From positions 1 through 63,589 of the IMG/VR virus record IMGVR_UViG_3300026094_000847: DNA of 63,589 nucleotides, one strand, 5' to 3'. Origin of the DNA: a virus. The notes beneath the pieces were generated by a model, which worked only from the letters and a program-made list of their open reading frames with translations, made no database searches and was not told the origin of the DNA. This document shows, one piece after another, positions 7,992 through 15,449 of the stretch (position 1 is the stretch's first letter; each line of letters begins with the position of its first letter). A program made the position numbers and the translations under genes.

Positions 7992-9039
7992 TAGTCACAA
8001 TGACTGGGATCCCCTTGAAGAAATATTTGTAGGGGTTGCTGATCATGCTAGAATTCCTACCGTAGACCAATCTACCCACAGTTTCGGATTCGCTGATTGC
8101 ACCCATGACGAGATTAAAGACCTAGAAGGTCCGTCACCGCAATGGGTTATAGACGAAGCAAATGAAGACCTCGACCGTCTATCAGACGATCTGCGCAAAC
8201 TAGGAGTTACTGTACGCAGACCAGAAGCAATTGATCACTCAAAGTCATTTAAATCTCCAGACTGGGAAACAACCGGCTGGTATACCTATTGCCCTCGAGA
8301 TTTACTGCTACCTTTGGACAACCTAATTATCGATTGTCCAGGAGCAATGAGAGCTAGACAGTATGAAACTCTTGCATATAGAGATTTCTTGTATGAAGTT
8401 GTAGACGGTGGCGGAGAATGGTTAGCTGCACCTCGTCCTCGCTTGCTTGACGAAAGCTATCAGCTAGATGATCTTTCTCAACCTACTCTTACAAACAAAG
8501 AGATTGTGTTCGATGCTCCTAATGTAGTTAGGTTAGGCAAAGACTTAATCTATCAAGTTTCTAATTCAGGTAACTTATGGGGTTATAAATGGCTTAAGAG
8601 TGTTTTACAGCCGAGAGGTTATAAAATACACCTAGCAGAAAAGTTTTATTCCTACTCTCATTTTGACTCTACAGTGATACCGCTTCGTCCTGGACTGGTG
8701 TTGTTTAATGGTGATAGATGTACACCCGATTGGTATCCTCCGATTTTTAAAGACTGGGACAAAATCTTTATTCCGGGCGACAAAGTAGTTGATATCGGAA
8801 GCAATTTAGAAGGCAATGTTTCTCCTTGCTCTAAGTATATCGGACTTAATATGCTCAGTGTAAACGAAGACTGTGTTATTATCGATGAAAATCAAGAATA
8901 TGTTCGCAAGGAACTTGATAAATGGGGTATAGAATCTATTGGACTTCCTATGCGCCAAGCAAGAACGCTGTCGGGCGGATTTCACTGTGTAACCCTTGAC
9001 ACAAAGCGTAAAGGAAAATTGGAAGACTATTTTGCGTGA
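7978..9039 (+). CDS. Glycine/inosamine-type amidinotransferase
   Basis: A 353-residue member of the arginine:amine amidinotransferase family, which moves the amidino group of arginine to an amine. The catalytic set is recognisable: D179 in FDAPNVVR, H228 in SHFDSTVIPLRPG and C337 in GGFHCVTLDT. The 49-residue Asp-His spacing equals that of human AGAT (D254/H303). It overlaps the upstream PLP gene by 14 nt and the downstream radical SAM gene. It likely guanidinylates a product of this operon; the acceptor is unknown. Confidence 0.9.
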   Translation: MAVVNSHNDWDPLEEIFVGVADHARIPTVDQSTHSFGFADCTHDEIKDLEGPSPQWVIDEANEDLDRLSDDLRKLGVTVRRPEAIDHSKSFKSPDWETTGWYTYCPRDLLLPLDNLIIDCPGAMRARQYETLAYRDFLYEVVDGGGEWLAAPRPRLLDESYQLDDLSQPTLTNKEIVFDAPNVVRLGKDLIYQVSNSGNLWGYKWLKSVLQPRGYKIHLAEKFYSYSHFDSTVIPLRPGLVLFNGDRCTPDWYPPIFKDWDKIFIPGDKVVDIGSNLEGNVSPCSKYIGLNMLSVNEDCVIIDENQEYVRKELDKWGIESIGLPMRQARTLSGGFHCVTLDTKRKGKLEDYFA

Positions 9040-9904
9040 CAGAGATCGAGGACACTGGATACCAAATTTAGAATGGATGATTACAACATCCTGTGACCTT
9101 GCCTGTTCGGGTTGCGATCGATTTATCGATTTCGGACATAATTGGACAGAAAGTTTTGAAGATATAAAGACCAATATGGCATTTTGGAGCCAGCACCTTG
9201 AACCAGATAACCTAACAATAATTGGCGGAGAACCGTTAATTCATCCTCGCATAGCAGATATTTGTAAAGTTGCTAGAGAAAATTTTGATCATGCACAAAT
9301 TGAAATTTTTACTAACGGATTATTGCTTCCTAAACGTCCAAAGCTAATAGACAGATTATTAAAGCTTGGCAAGACCAGGCTTTCTGTTACATATCACACA
9401 CGCGATGAATTTGTAAGATCCAAAATAGACGAAAATATTAAAAAATTTATTTTTAAAGACTATCACTGGAGACAGATTGACAATAATGCTTGGCAGTACG
9501 AAAGCCTTATATTCGAAACTACTGATCCGCCTTATGAAGGCTGGCAAGAATATCGCAGAGAAATTGCCGGAGAGCTAAAACCTTACAATGACGGCGACCC
9601 AGAAGGTAGTTATAATGCTTGTGGCGTAAATCACTTTCCTATAATTTATAACAATAGATTATACAAGTGTCCACCGATTAGTATGGTTAAAACACACTTG
9701 AAGAAATACGATAGATTAAACGATCCTGATTGGGCACCCTATTTAAAATACAAAGGCCTCGGAACAGACTTCACAGAAGAAGAACTGGCGGAGTTTGTGG
9801 ATAATGTTTTTAAACCACACGCAATTTGCGGAATGTGTCCTGTAACCCCTATCAATAATCCACAGCCAGATGCTGTTATTAAACATAAGATAGAAAAATT
9901 ATAA
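9032..9904 (+). CDS. Radical SAM enzyme
   Basis: The CxxxCxxC cluster motif is in TTSCDLACSGC (cysteines 21, 25, 28 with this start), followed by GGEPLIHP, the SAM-binding GGE motif. Further cysteines near the C-terminus (NACG, YKCPP, ICGMCP) suggest auxiliary Fe-S ligands, SPASM-like. The start is uncertain: TTG 9032 gives an 8-nt overlap like the other genes of the operon, while TTG 8996 adds 12 residues. It is the last gene of the operon. It could oxidise, epimerise or crosslink a peptide or small molecule; the substrate is unknown. Confidence 0.88.
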   Translation: MRDRDRGHWIPNLEWMITTSCDLACSGCDRFIDFGHNWTESFEDIKTNMAFWSQHLEPDNLTIIGGEPLIHPRIADICKVARENFDHAQIEIFTNGLLLPKRPKLIDRLLKLGKTRLSVTYHTRDEFVRSKIDENIKKFIFKDYHWRQIDNNAWQYESLIFETTDPPYEGWQEYRREIAGELKPYNDGDPEGSYNACGVNHFPIIYNNRLYKCPPISMVKTHLKKYDRLNDPDWAPYLKYKGLGTDFTEEELAEFVDNVFKPHAICGMCPVTPINNPQPDAVIKHKIEKL

Positions 9905-9963
9905 ACAATCTCAAACAGCTAGACTAGATTGGATACAAAATCTCGAAAAAAAGGAGAAAAATC

Positions 9964-10155
9964 GTGAAAGTCAATATAGAAATCGATCTAACACCAGACG
10001 AGGCCAAAGAACTGTTCGTTCCAAGTGATAAACAATCAGAATTTATGACTAGAACCTATGACGCCTACATTAAGGCACTAAACGGAATGTTTAGAGAACA
10101 CATTGATCCTTATAACTTTACAGGGATCAATCCCAAAGCCAACGAAAAAACTTAA
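9964..10155 (+). CDS. Small conserved protein, DUF6489-like
   Basis: A 63-residue protein beginning MKVNIEIDLTPDEAKEL, which resembles the short DUF6489-type proteins of proteobacteria and marine phages. AAAGGAG lies about 9 nt before the start codon, which is GTG. It ends overlapping the convergent YqgE-like gene by 4 nt. Function unknown. Confidence 0.6.
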   Translation: MKVNIEIDLTPDEAKELFVPSDKQSEFMTRTYDAYIKALNGMFREHIDPYNFTGINPKANEKT

Positions 10156-10715
10156 AACCAAGCGTCAATTGCCTGTTCTGTTGCTCGTTGCATACAGGCT
10201 TCCCACATGACACCTTCCGGCATTTCATAGATATAGTCCACGCCTGGATCTTCTGTGATTAGCCAACTGCTGCCTGAATGCCAAGGTGGCTGGCCTTCCA
10301 ATTCTCTTTTAAGTTGATTTGGGCTCCAACTGGAAAAACCGTGCATGAATCTAAACTGCCTTGGTATGTCTCCTGCGGCAATGTGATGGAACATTCCTCG
10401 CGAACTGGTCATGGCCCAGTTTTCATTTATTACAATAGTTTTGTCCATAACCCAGTCTGCGTCGTGTAACATCCATATGCTCCCGGGCTGAACAGGGCCT
10501 CCCCAGTAAAGAGGAAATGGTAAATTTGCATCTATATTAATTTCGTCTCTGAGATCATTCACAGTAAATTCTGTGTCGCTATTAAGGCACAGCGCAACAG
10601 TGCTGGAGTCCTCTGCCAGCTGGCATACTAACAGCACAGAGCCTGCAAAACGTATGTCAGTCATGTGTGGTGGTGCTATCAGCAGAGAGCCAGGTGTAAT
10701 ATCTTCGTATTTCAT
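10152..10715 (-). CDS. YqgE/AlgH family protein
   Basis: A 187-residue protein matching YqgE/AlgH along its length: GSLLIAPPHMTD at the N-terminus, PLYWGGPVQPG in the centre, SRGMFHHIAAGDIP and SSWSPNQLKREL after it. Full-length by family standards. The bacterial family is of poorly defined function and often lies next to the ruvX (yqgF) gene. A phage copy is unusual. It overlaps the next leftward gene at its start. Confidence 0.85.
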   Translation of the reverse strand: MKYEDITPGSLLIAPPHMTDIRFAGSVLLVCQLAEDSSTVALCLNSDTEFTVNDLRDEINIDANLPFPLYWGGPVQPGSIWMLHDADWVMDKTIVINENWAMTSSRGMFHHIAAGDIPRQFRFMHGFSSWSPNQLKRELEGQPPWHSGSSWLITEDPGVDYIYEMPEGVMWEACMQRATEQAIDAWF

Positions 10716-11128
10716 GACCAGTCTGGTAAGTCTCCGCCGTACTGTTTACCTTTCATCTTTTTGCCCTGAACCTTGACTCGCTTGCGCCCTATCTTATGAC
10801 TTTTACCCCCATCTCTTGCACGGTAACCCTGACTCTTGCATGACGCAAGAGCGCTTGCTCCCAGGGCAGCGTCTGGCTTGCCTGACGTGCACAGCTCTTT
10901 GCTGGCTTTCCACTCTGCAAGTGCTTGATCGATATCCTGTGTTTCTACTGCCATCGAACGGCCGTCAATGTCGACTGTTTTTCCTACGGTCATTTTTAAC
11001 AGCCGGGCTAAACGATCTAGATCTTCTTCTTGGTCTAGGTATTCTTGTATTGCCTGAACAATGTACTGCCTTAGACTACTTCTGTCGTAAAACTGTACTC
11101 GTGCTTCGATTATGTCTCGTGTTCGCAT
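10712..11128 (-). CDS. Conserved phage protein with basic, glycine-rich tail
   Basis: A 138-residue protein. The N-terminal half is helical. The C-terminal part (about 85-138: ALGASALASCKSQGYRARD, then KIGRKRVKVQGKKMKG and YGGDLPDW) resembles a tail common to cyanophage and marine-myovirus hypothetical proteins. The basic tail could bind nucleic acid. Both ends overlap neighbouring genes. Function unknown. Confidence 0.7.
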   Translation of the reverse strand: MRTRDIIEARVQFYDRSSLRQYIVQAIQEYLDQEEDLDRLARLLKMTVGKTVDIDGRSMAVETQDIDQALAEWKASKELCTSGKPDAALGASALASCKSQGYRARDGGKSHKIGRKRVKVQGKKMKGKQYGGDLPDWS

Positions 11129-11367
11129 TATATCAACCCTGCAGAGCCTAACACTGCTGTGATCAGCAGAGCTTTGGTTTCGAGATCATCAGATGCTCTA
11201 TCTAGCTCGCGTTCGTCTATGATACGACTCATGATGTCTTGAAACTCCATGTCGTCTAGACCGCCGCCTTCATACTGTTCTAGTACTGCAAGTGCCGTCT
11301 GTGCTCGTGAACTGGCCCAATGTTCATTGGCTTCGCTCAACTGTTCTAGTAGATCTCGTTCTCTCAT
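11128..11367 (-). CDS. Small helical protein, unknown function
   Basis: A 79-residue acidic, predicted helical protein. No ribosome site precedes the ATG. Instead AATAAATA on the minus strand ends 6 nt before it, so its message may be leaderless. Overlaps the start of the following gene. Confidence 0.6.
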   Translation of the reverse strand: MRERDLLEQLSEANEHWASSRAQTALAVLEQYEGGGLDDMEFQDIMSRIIDERELDRASDDLETKALLITAVLGSAGLI

Positions 11368-11373
11368 ATATAA

Positions 11374-11381
11374 TATTTATT
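11374..11381 (-). promoter_or_regulatory. Late-promoter-like AATAAATA
   Basis: Minus-strand AATAAATA with 6 nt to the ATG of the 79-residue gene. Confidence 0.4.
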
Positions 11382-11426
11382 ATCAGATTGGCTGATTTAA
11401 TTTTATTCTATCTGATAACTATCTAT

Positions 11427-11984
11427 ATGAAGAGCTTGCTAGACTATGTTGGAATTTATCATTCAGTTGTCAATAAAGATCTGTGTGATGAGATTTTACA
11501 TGAATTAAACATCGCCGAATATATTGAACATGGATTCTATTCACACAGTGATAAAAAAAGATTCAAAACTGATGCAGAACCCTATATTAGTCATACAGAG
11601 ATAGAAAAAATATCGTATCTAAATGACATTGTAAATCAATGCTTAATTACCTACGTATATGAAAAGTCTGGAGGATATCTACCAGGGTTTGACGGATTCA
11701 CTAACGTAAGATTTAACAAATATCAAAAAGGACAAATTATGAGCAAGCACTGCGATAGAGTCCAAGAGATGTTCGATGGTGAACGAAAAGGAATTCCTAC
11801 ACTATCCGTGGTAGGGCTCCTCAATGATGATTTTACAGGTGGCGATTTTATTATGTTCGAAGACACTAAAATAAATTTAGAAAAAGGCACAGTGATTGTG
11901 TTTCCATCTACATTTATGTATCCACATAGGGTTACAGAAGTGAAAACAGGAATCAGACACTCATTTGTGAGTTGGAGTTGGTAG
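11427..11984 (+). CDS. 2-oxoglutarate/Fe(II) oxygenase
   Basis: A 185-residue prolyl-4-hydroxylase-like protein. The metal ligands are in KHCDRVQ (HxD) and YPHRVTEV (distal His), with the 2OG arginine in GIRHSFVSW. VGLLNDDFTGGDFIMF is the usual core strand pair. The start at MKSLLDYVG is preferred because the longer frame extends across the promoter region of the divergent gene. Substrate unknown. Confidence 0.85.
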   Translation: MKSLLDYVGIYHSVVNKDLCDEILHELNIAEYIEHGFYSHSDKKRFKTDAEPYISHTEIEKISYLNDIVNQCLITYVYEKSGGYLPGFDGFTNVRFNKYQKGQIMSKHCDRVQEMFDGERKGIPTLSVVGLLNDDFTGGDFIMFEDTKINLEKGTVIVFPSTFMYPHRVTEVKTGIRHSFVSWSW

Positions 11985-12069
11985 AAGAAAAATAGCGAAT
12001 CTGAAACATAAACTTTAAATTAATGCGAAGAAAACCGATTTCCACAAGCCGAATAACAAGGAGTCACAC

Positions 12070-12246
12070 ATGACCGAACAAGAACCCAGGCATATTACGC
12101 TGACCTATGCTATAGGAGAAGGCGAAGAACAGCACCTCGATTTCTTTCAGCTGGACCCGCCCGACGGCGAATGGATCTGCACGCTAGAGCCCGAAGAAGT
12201 CGACAGAATAATCAAAAGCGCGATTGATCGCGGAACCTTAGAATAA
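12070..12246 (+). CDS. Small acidic protein upstream of the FNR gene
   Basis: A 58-residue acidic protein beginning MTEQEPRHITLTYAIG. AAGGAG lies 9 nt before the ATG. It ends 18 nt before the reductase gene and is probably co-transcribed with it. Not recognised. Confidence 0.65.
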   Translation: MTEQEPRHITLTYAIGEGEEQHLDFFQLDPPDGEWICTLEPEEVDRIIKSAIDRGTLE

Positions 12247-12264
12247 CACAACAAGGAGAACACA

Positions 12265-13074
12265 ATGACCTGCGGATGCGGAAGATCACCAGACTCATGC
12301 AGAGGTTGGCACAGCCTCTCACAAGCGGAATACGAACAGGAGTATGCTCGCTATCTACGCTTAGAAGTGGGCAAAGTCTCAGTCACAGGTGTAGAACACT
12401 ACACTGATGCACTGTTCAAGTTCGCAACAGAACGACCCCCAGGCTTCGAGTTTCGAGCAGGCGAGTTTGTGATGTTGGGACTGGAAGGCACACCGCAGAG
12501 AGCCTACTCAATCGCAAGCAACCCACATGCTGACGATCTAGAATTCTACTCTATCAAAGCGCAGGAGGGCGAACTGACCAGCAGACTACAGCACATCAAG
12601 CCCGGCGACAGTGTTAGAGTCAGCCCCGCAAGCTCAGGCACACTCGTGCTCGACAACCTAGAACAGGGCACGGACCTTTGGCTGTTGGCTACAGGCACGG
12701 GCATAGCACCATTTGCGAGCATAGTGAGAGACCCACAGACCTGGCAACAGTATGAAAGGGTGCATGTTGCGTGGAGCGTGCGCACAGAACAAGAACTGGC
12801 TGCATACAGACACCTGTTTGAAGACACGCCCGTAGACTTCCACCCTACGGTAACACAAGACCCAGACTGGCAGGGCGCCAGTGAACGCATCTCTGCACTG
12901 TTACACAAAAAGCAGTTTGAGCTTGACAGCAAAACAGATCGCGTGATGCTGTGTGGCAATCTGAACTTCAACAGAGAGCTACAGAGCCAGTTGGAGCAAC
13001 GCGGATTCCGTCAAGGCACAAAAAAACGCAAAGGCACATTCCTCACAGAGCAGGCGTTTGTAGATCGAGCCTGA
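12265..13074 (+). CDS. Ferredoxin-NADP reductase-like flavoprotein with cysteine-rich N-terminus
   Basis: A 269-residue protein. Residues 1-31 carry CGCG, then C and GWH, the short cysteine/histidine motif also seen as separate small phage proteins. From about residue 35 it is an FNR-type reductase: RAYSIAS is the FAD-binding RxYS motif, ATGTGIAPF the NADP-binding motif, and the C-terminus is DRVMLCGN. It would pass electrons between NAD(P)H and ferredoxin or flavodoxin, or supply reduced flavin. Candidate clients here are the radical SAM enzyme and the flavin-dependent halogenase (inference). GGAG precedes the ATG. Confidence 0.85.
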   Translation: MTCGCGRSPDSCRGWHSLSQAEYEQEYARYLRLEVGKVSVTGVEHYTDALFKFATERPPGFEFRAGEFVMLGLEGTPQRAYSIASNPHADDLEFYSIKAQEGELTSRLQHIKPGDSVRVSPASSGTLVLDNLEQGTDLWLLATGTGIAPFASIVRDPQTWQQYERVHVAWSVRTEQELAAYRHLFEDTPVDFHPTVTQDPDWQGASERISALLHKKQFELDSKTDRVMLCGNLNFNRELQSQLEQRGFRQGTKKRKGTFLTEQAFVDRA

Positions 13075-13138
13075 AAGGCCGCGCGCAAATTTTTTTGCTC
13101 GAAGAGCGCAGCGATAAACTAGAGCAGGGAGAACCGCA

Positions 13139-13375
13139 ATGAACACACACTGGGAACCAACAACACTAGTACACAACACTGACACAGGTCAAACTGTCAC
13201 AGCTGATGTGACGCAGTTCACACCAGAACAGCGTCTCACAGTTAACCTACAGGGCATAGATATAAATCTACAGTACAACACGCAACATCAAGAGTATCAG
13301 GGATCTAGAGCTGGCAGAGAGTTCGTTAGCCAGGGTCCTAGGTACTACACAGTGAAACAAGGTCGTGCAAGATGA
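13139..13375 (+). CDS. Small protein, unknown function
   Basis: A 78-residue, Gln/Thr-rich, probably beta-rich protein with AGGGAG before the ATG. It overlaps the next gene by 4 nt. The 64-nt gap before it holds a short GCAAA/TTTGC hairpin but no clear promoter. Not recognised. Confidence 0.55.
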   Translation: MNTHWEPTTLVHNTDTGQTVTADVTQFTPEQRLTVNLQGIDINLQYNTQHQEYQGSRAGREFVSQGPRYYTVKQGRAR

Positions 13376-13572
13376 TGATGTCACAGCGTGAACTCACACG
13401 TGTGTTACAGTGGCTTGCAACAGCATATCCCGGCACACGCCTCAGTGACGTTGTTCGTGTGGGAGAAACCACAGACACACAGTGTGAACCCACTACCCAC
13501 GTAGAATGGCTGGACGCACACAAGCAGGCTCACTGGTGGTTAGTGCGTGATGCTTGGTTGCGAGCACAGTAA
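13372..13572 (+). CDS. Small protein, unknown function
   Basis: A 66-residue protein rich in tryptophan and arginine, beginning with three possible ATG codons that overlap the upstream stop. Not recognised. Confidence 0.55.
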   Translation: MMMSQRELTRVLQWLATAYPGTRLSDVVRVGETTDTQCEPTTHVEWLDAHKQAHWWLVRDAWLRAQ

Positions 13573-13582
13573 CAATACAGTC

Positions 13583-13798
13583 GTGAACTATAGAGCACAC
13601 TATCAACACACTATAATCAAACTACAGCGTGAACTCGATCGTGCGATGTACTTGGGTGATTGGGGAGCATACCTGCGACTGCGTCACAGAATAATAGAAA
13701 TCAAAGATCACATCCTAGAGCATGAGACGCGTTGTGGCTATGACTGTGCGTGTGAGCCAGAGCCAGAGTGGGCACAGTTTGCACAGCAGAAAGATTAG
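13583..13798 (+). CDS. Small helical protein with C-terminal cysteine pair
   Basis: A 71-residue protein from a GTG start. It is helical and basic, with a CGYDCAC cluster near the C-terminus that could bind metal. An upstream extension would overlap the previous gene. It is followed 2 nt later by the ParB-like gene. Not recognised. Confidence 0.5.
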   Translation: MNYRAHYQHTIIKLQRELDRAMYLGDWGAYLRLRHRIIEIKDHILEHETRCGYDCACEPEPEWAQFAQQKD

Positions 13799-13800
13799 GA

Positions 13801-14151
13801 ATGAACAGTGAGCAACACACAGAGTGGCACAGCAGAGACGGCAGTGTAACAATAACACTGAACGAACTGTTGAACTGCGCACGTGCTGTGTCCGTGACAA
13901 GCATGCCCTTAGATGCTCTCCAAGAATGTGTGTTAGATTGGCAGGGCGACCCAGAAGAATGGGCGAGAGTAAACAGTGTGGACATGCGCGATCCCATACT
14001 AGTGCTGGTTGTGGACGGCTGTGTTGAGAGGATAATAGACGGCAATCACAGAGTACAACGAGCACGACAGTTGGGTTGGCATGAGATTCGTGCACGTGCA
14101 ATTGAGTTGAAACGCTTGCCACGAGAATACACACAGGTGTTTGGATGGTAG
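13801..14151 (+). CDS. ParB/sulfiredoxin-like domain protein
   Basis: A 116-residue protein. The segment DPILVLVVDG followed by IIDGNHRVQRARQLG is the ParB-like nuclease/CTPase fold signature (DGNHR box). It is only the core domain, with no DNA-binding helix-turn-helix region. Phage ParB-like proteins often act as nucleases or DNA-modification factors; which applies here cannot be told. The ATG follows TTAGGA, with two nt after the preceding stop. Confidence 0.65.
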   Translation: MNSEQHTEWHSRDGSVTITLNELLNCARAVSVTSMPLDALQECVLDWQGDPEEWARVNSVDMRDPILVLVVDGCVERIIDGNHRVQRARQLGWHEIRARAIELKRLPREYTQVFGW

Positions 14152-14184
14152 TAGAGAATGTGTGTTGTGTGAATTACCCAATGT

Positions 14185-14275
14185 AAAGTGCGCAAAAGTG
14201 TGTGAACTGTGTAGTGAATGGGGCCTCGTGGGGTCTAGTGTGTATCAAAGTGTCAAAAAGTGTAGAAAAGTGTGT
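14185..14275 (+). repeat. AAAGTGTG-type repeat array, left copy
   Basis: Five A-rich AAAGTGTG or AAAGTGCG variants within 91 nt, all in one orientation. A similar array at 27908-27953 runs in the opposite orientation. Confidence 0.6.
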
Positions 14276-14593
14276 ATTTGTGCAATGCCTGTCATCCCCA
14301 TCCTCCTAAATCTTTGATCTCACTACAGATTCTACCCAAACACCGCTCGTTTGAACCGTTCGCCACAGTTTTACACACTAAATCCACAGTTTTTCACTCT
14401 CAATCCACACTAGATCCACTCTAGATCACGCTACACACAGCAGCGACTGGAGGCTGTGTTCAGCGTAGAAGCACACTTGCTAGTATGATACCTACACACA
14501 CTAACACTAGGATCACACACTCTGTGCTCGTCAGCTGTGGGATTTCACTGTCGTCGTTACGCATACTGTTAGTTAGTCACTGTGCGACACATT

Positions 14594-14611
14594 GGCCCCG
14601 CTGCTGGGATC
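14594..14611 (+). repeat. GGCCCCGCTGCTGGGATC repeat, copy 1
   Basis: 18-nt repeat identical to 14696-14713 and with one change from 16707-16724. It contains a short CCC/GGG hairpin. Confidence 0.75.
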
Positions 14612-14633
14612 ATGTGTGTGCGCGGTGTTTTCA

Positions 14634-14680
14634 TTATATAGCTAACTTCGCAAGCGTGGTGCGGAGAGTTTGCTATATAA
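14634..14680. repeat. Imperfect 47-nt hairpin
   Basis: TTATATAGC (14634-14642) pairs with GCTATATAA (14672-14680), and the interior arms AACTTCGCA and TGCGGAGAGTT pair with a small bulge. It lies between two identical 18-nt direct repeats. Confidence 0.65.
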
Positions 14681-14695
14681 CTATCTACTCACATA

Positions 14696-14713
14696 GGCCC
14701 CGCTGCTGGGATC
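14696..14713 (+). repeat. GGCCCCGCTGCTGGGATC repeat, copy 2
   Basis: Exact copy of 14594-14611, just upstream of the first array promoter. Confidence 0.75.
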
Positions 14714-14723
14714 GCACATGCTG

Positions 14724-14751
14724 TTGACACGTGTGCACATGTGTGTATAAT
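14724..14751 (+). promoter_or_regulatory. Strong sigma70 promoter giving a leaderless start
   Basis: TTGACA, 16-nt spacer, TATAAT. The expected transcription start falls on or next to the ATG at 14758. Confidence 0.8.
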
Positions 14752-14757
14752 AGTGTT

Positions 14758-15006
14758 ATGACGATTCCTTATGAGAGATTCAGAGCGGTCGACAACACGA
14801 GAGAGTGGTTGTTTCTAAATTTGAGCAATCAGCGGTTGCCCAAATATCTACGCGATGAGATAAGTTCACTGCTGCGGCACTATCCTTCTCGCATGGAACT
14901 GGCTGCTATTGCAGCTGACTCACCGGCGTGGTTGGAAGCAGAACCGGACGCTTTCGTAGAATGGGTAAATGAGCGTGGGTCAGGGGTTGACACAGAGTCA
15001 GAGTGA
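14758..15006 (+). CDS. BPSL0761-family-like small protein
   Basis: An 82-residue protein starting MTIPYERFRAVDNTREWL, with LPKYLRDEISSLLRHYPSRMELA. This pattern (TxPYERxRA, then LRHYPS) resembles the BPSL0761 family of short bacterial and phage proteins of unknown role. The ATG lies 6 nt after the -10 box, so there is no room for a ribosome site; the in-frame ATG at 14731 lies upstream of the predicted transcript. Its last codons contain the -35 box of the tRNA promoter. Confidence 0.75.
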   Translation: MTIPYERFRAVDNTREWLFLNLSNQRLPKYLRDEISSLLRHYPSRMELAAIAADSPAWLEAEPDAFVEWVNERGSGVDTESE

Positions 15007-15015
15007 TCGTACACT
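14987..15015 (+). promoter_or_regulatory. Array promoter for the tRNA cluster
   Basis: TTGACA, 17-nt spacer, TACACT. The -35 lies inside the end of the preceding gene. Confidence 0.75.
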
Positions 15016-15057
15016 GTATGCACAGTAAACAAAGAGGAGCGCACACACAAGGTTTTT

Positions 15058-15134
15058 GGGACCATAGCTCAATTGGTTAGAGCGCACCACTCATAATGGT
15101 AAGGTTCTAGGTTCAAGTCCTAGTGGTCCCACCA
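15058..15134 (+). tRNA. tRNA-Met (CAT), probably elongator
   Basis: Full cloverleaf with a 7-bp acceptor GGGACCA/TGGTCCC, anticodon loop CTCATAA and encoded CCA. The anticodon arm resembles bacterial elongator Met tRNA, so Met is preferred over lysidine-modified Ile2. The first anticodon-stem pair is a C-A mismatch. Confidence 0.9.
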
Positions 15135-15138
15135 AGTT

Positions 15139-15214
15139 CTCCCGGTAGCATAATGGATAATGCAACAGACTTCTAATCTGTAGACTGTAGGTTCGAGTCC
15201 TACCCGGGAGGCCA
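15139..15214 (+). tRNA. tRNA-Arg (TCT)
   Basis: Acceptor CTCCCGG/CCGGGAG, anticodon stem ACAGA/TCTGT with loop CTTCTAA, encoded CCA. It reads AGA/AGG codons, which are common in the AT-richer phage genes. Confidence 0.92.
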
Positions 15215-15218
15215 CCAT

Positions 15219-15305
15219 GCCCGTGTGATGGAATTGGTAGACATACTGGACTTAAAATCCAGAGACCGAGAGGTCGTGGCGGTTCGAGTCCGCCCACGGG
15301 TACCA
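15219..15305 (+). tRNA. tRNA-Leu (TAA)
   Basis: Class II tRNA with a long variable arm. Anticodon stem CTGGA/TCCAG with loop CTTAAAA, acceptor GCCCGTG/CACGGGT (terminal G-T pair), encoded CCA. Confidence 0.92.
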
Positions 15306-15388
15306 CACCGTCAAACCACCGCAGGGACTCCTGAACGACGCTTGGACAAAAAAGTTTTAGGGTTCAGCTTTTGTCCTAAAAATAATGC

Positions 15389-15417
15389 TTGCACATTCCA
15401 GTGTGCGAGGCTATACT
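15389..15417 (+). promoter_or_regulatory. Array promoter
   Basis: TTGCAC, 17-nt spacer, TATACT, upstream of the 67-residue gene. Confidence 0.65.
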
Positions 15418-15449
15418 GTGTTAACATTAACACAGAGAGGGCAAGCTTA

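Larger units (their letters stand above)
14152..14723. other. Long non-coding interval with repeats and a long hairpin
   Basis: About 570 nt without a convincing gene. From left to right it holds an array of AAAGTGTG-type repeats, a run of ATCCACA-containing sites at about 14380-14410, a first GGCCCCGCTGCTGGGATC copy, a long imperfect hairpin and a second copy. It separates the ParB-like gene from the promoter-array region. An origin or control locus is possible, not shown. Confidence 0.5.

Noticed and set aside
13701-14134. Two long antisense open frames (114 and 139 residues) over the ParB-like gene
   Set aside because: They lie opposite a gene with good motifs, have biased cysteine/leucine/histidine-rich products and no ribosome site.
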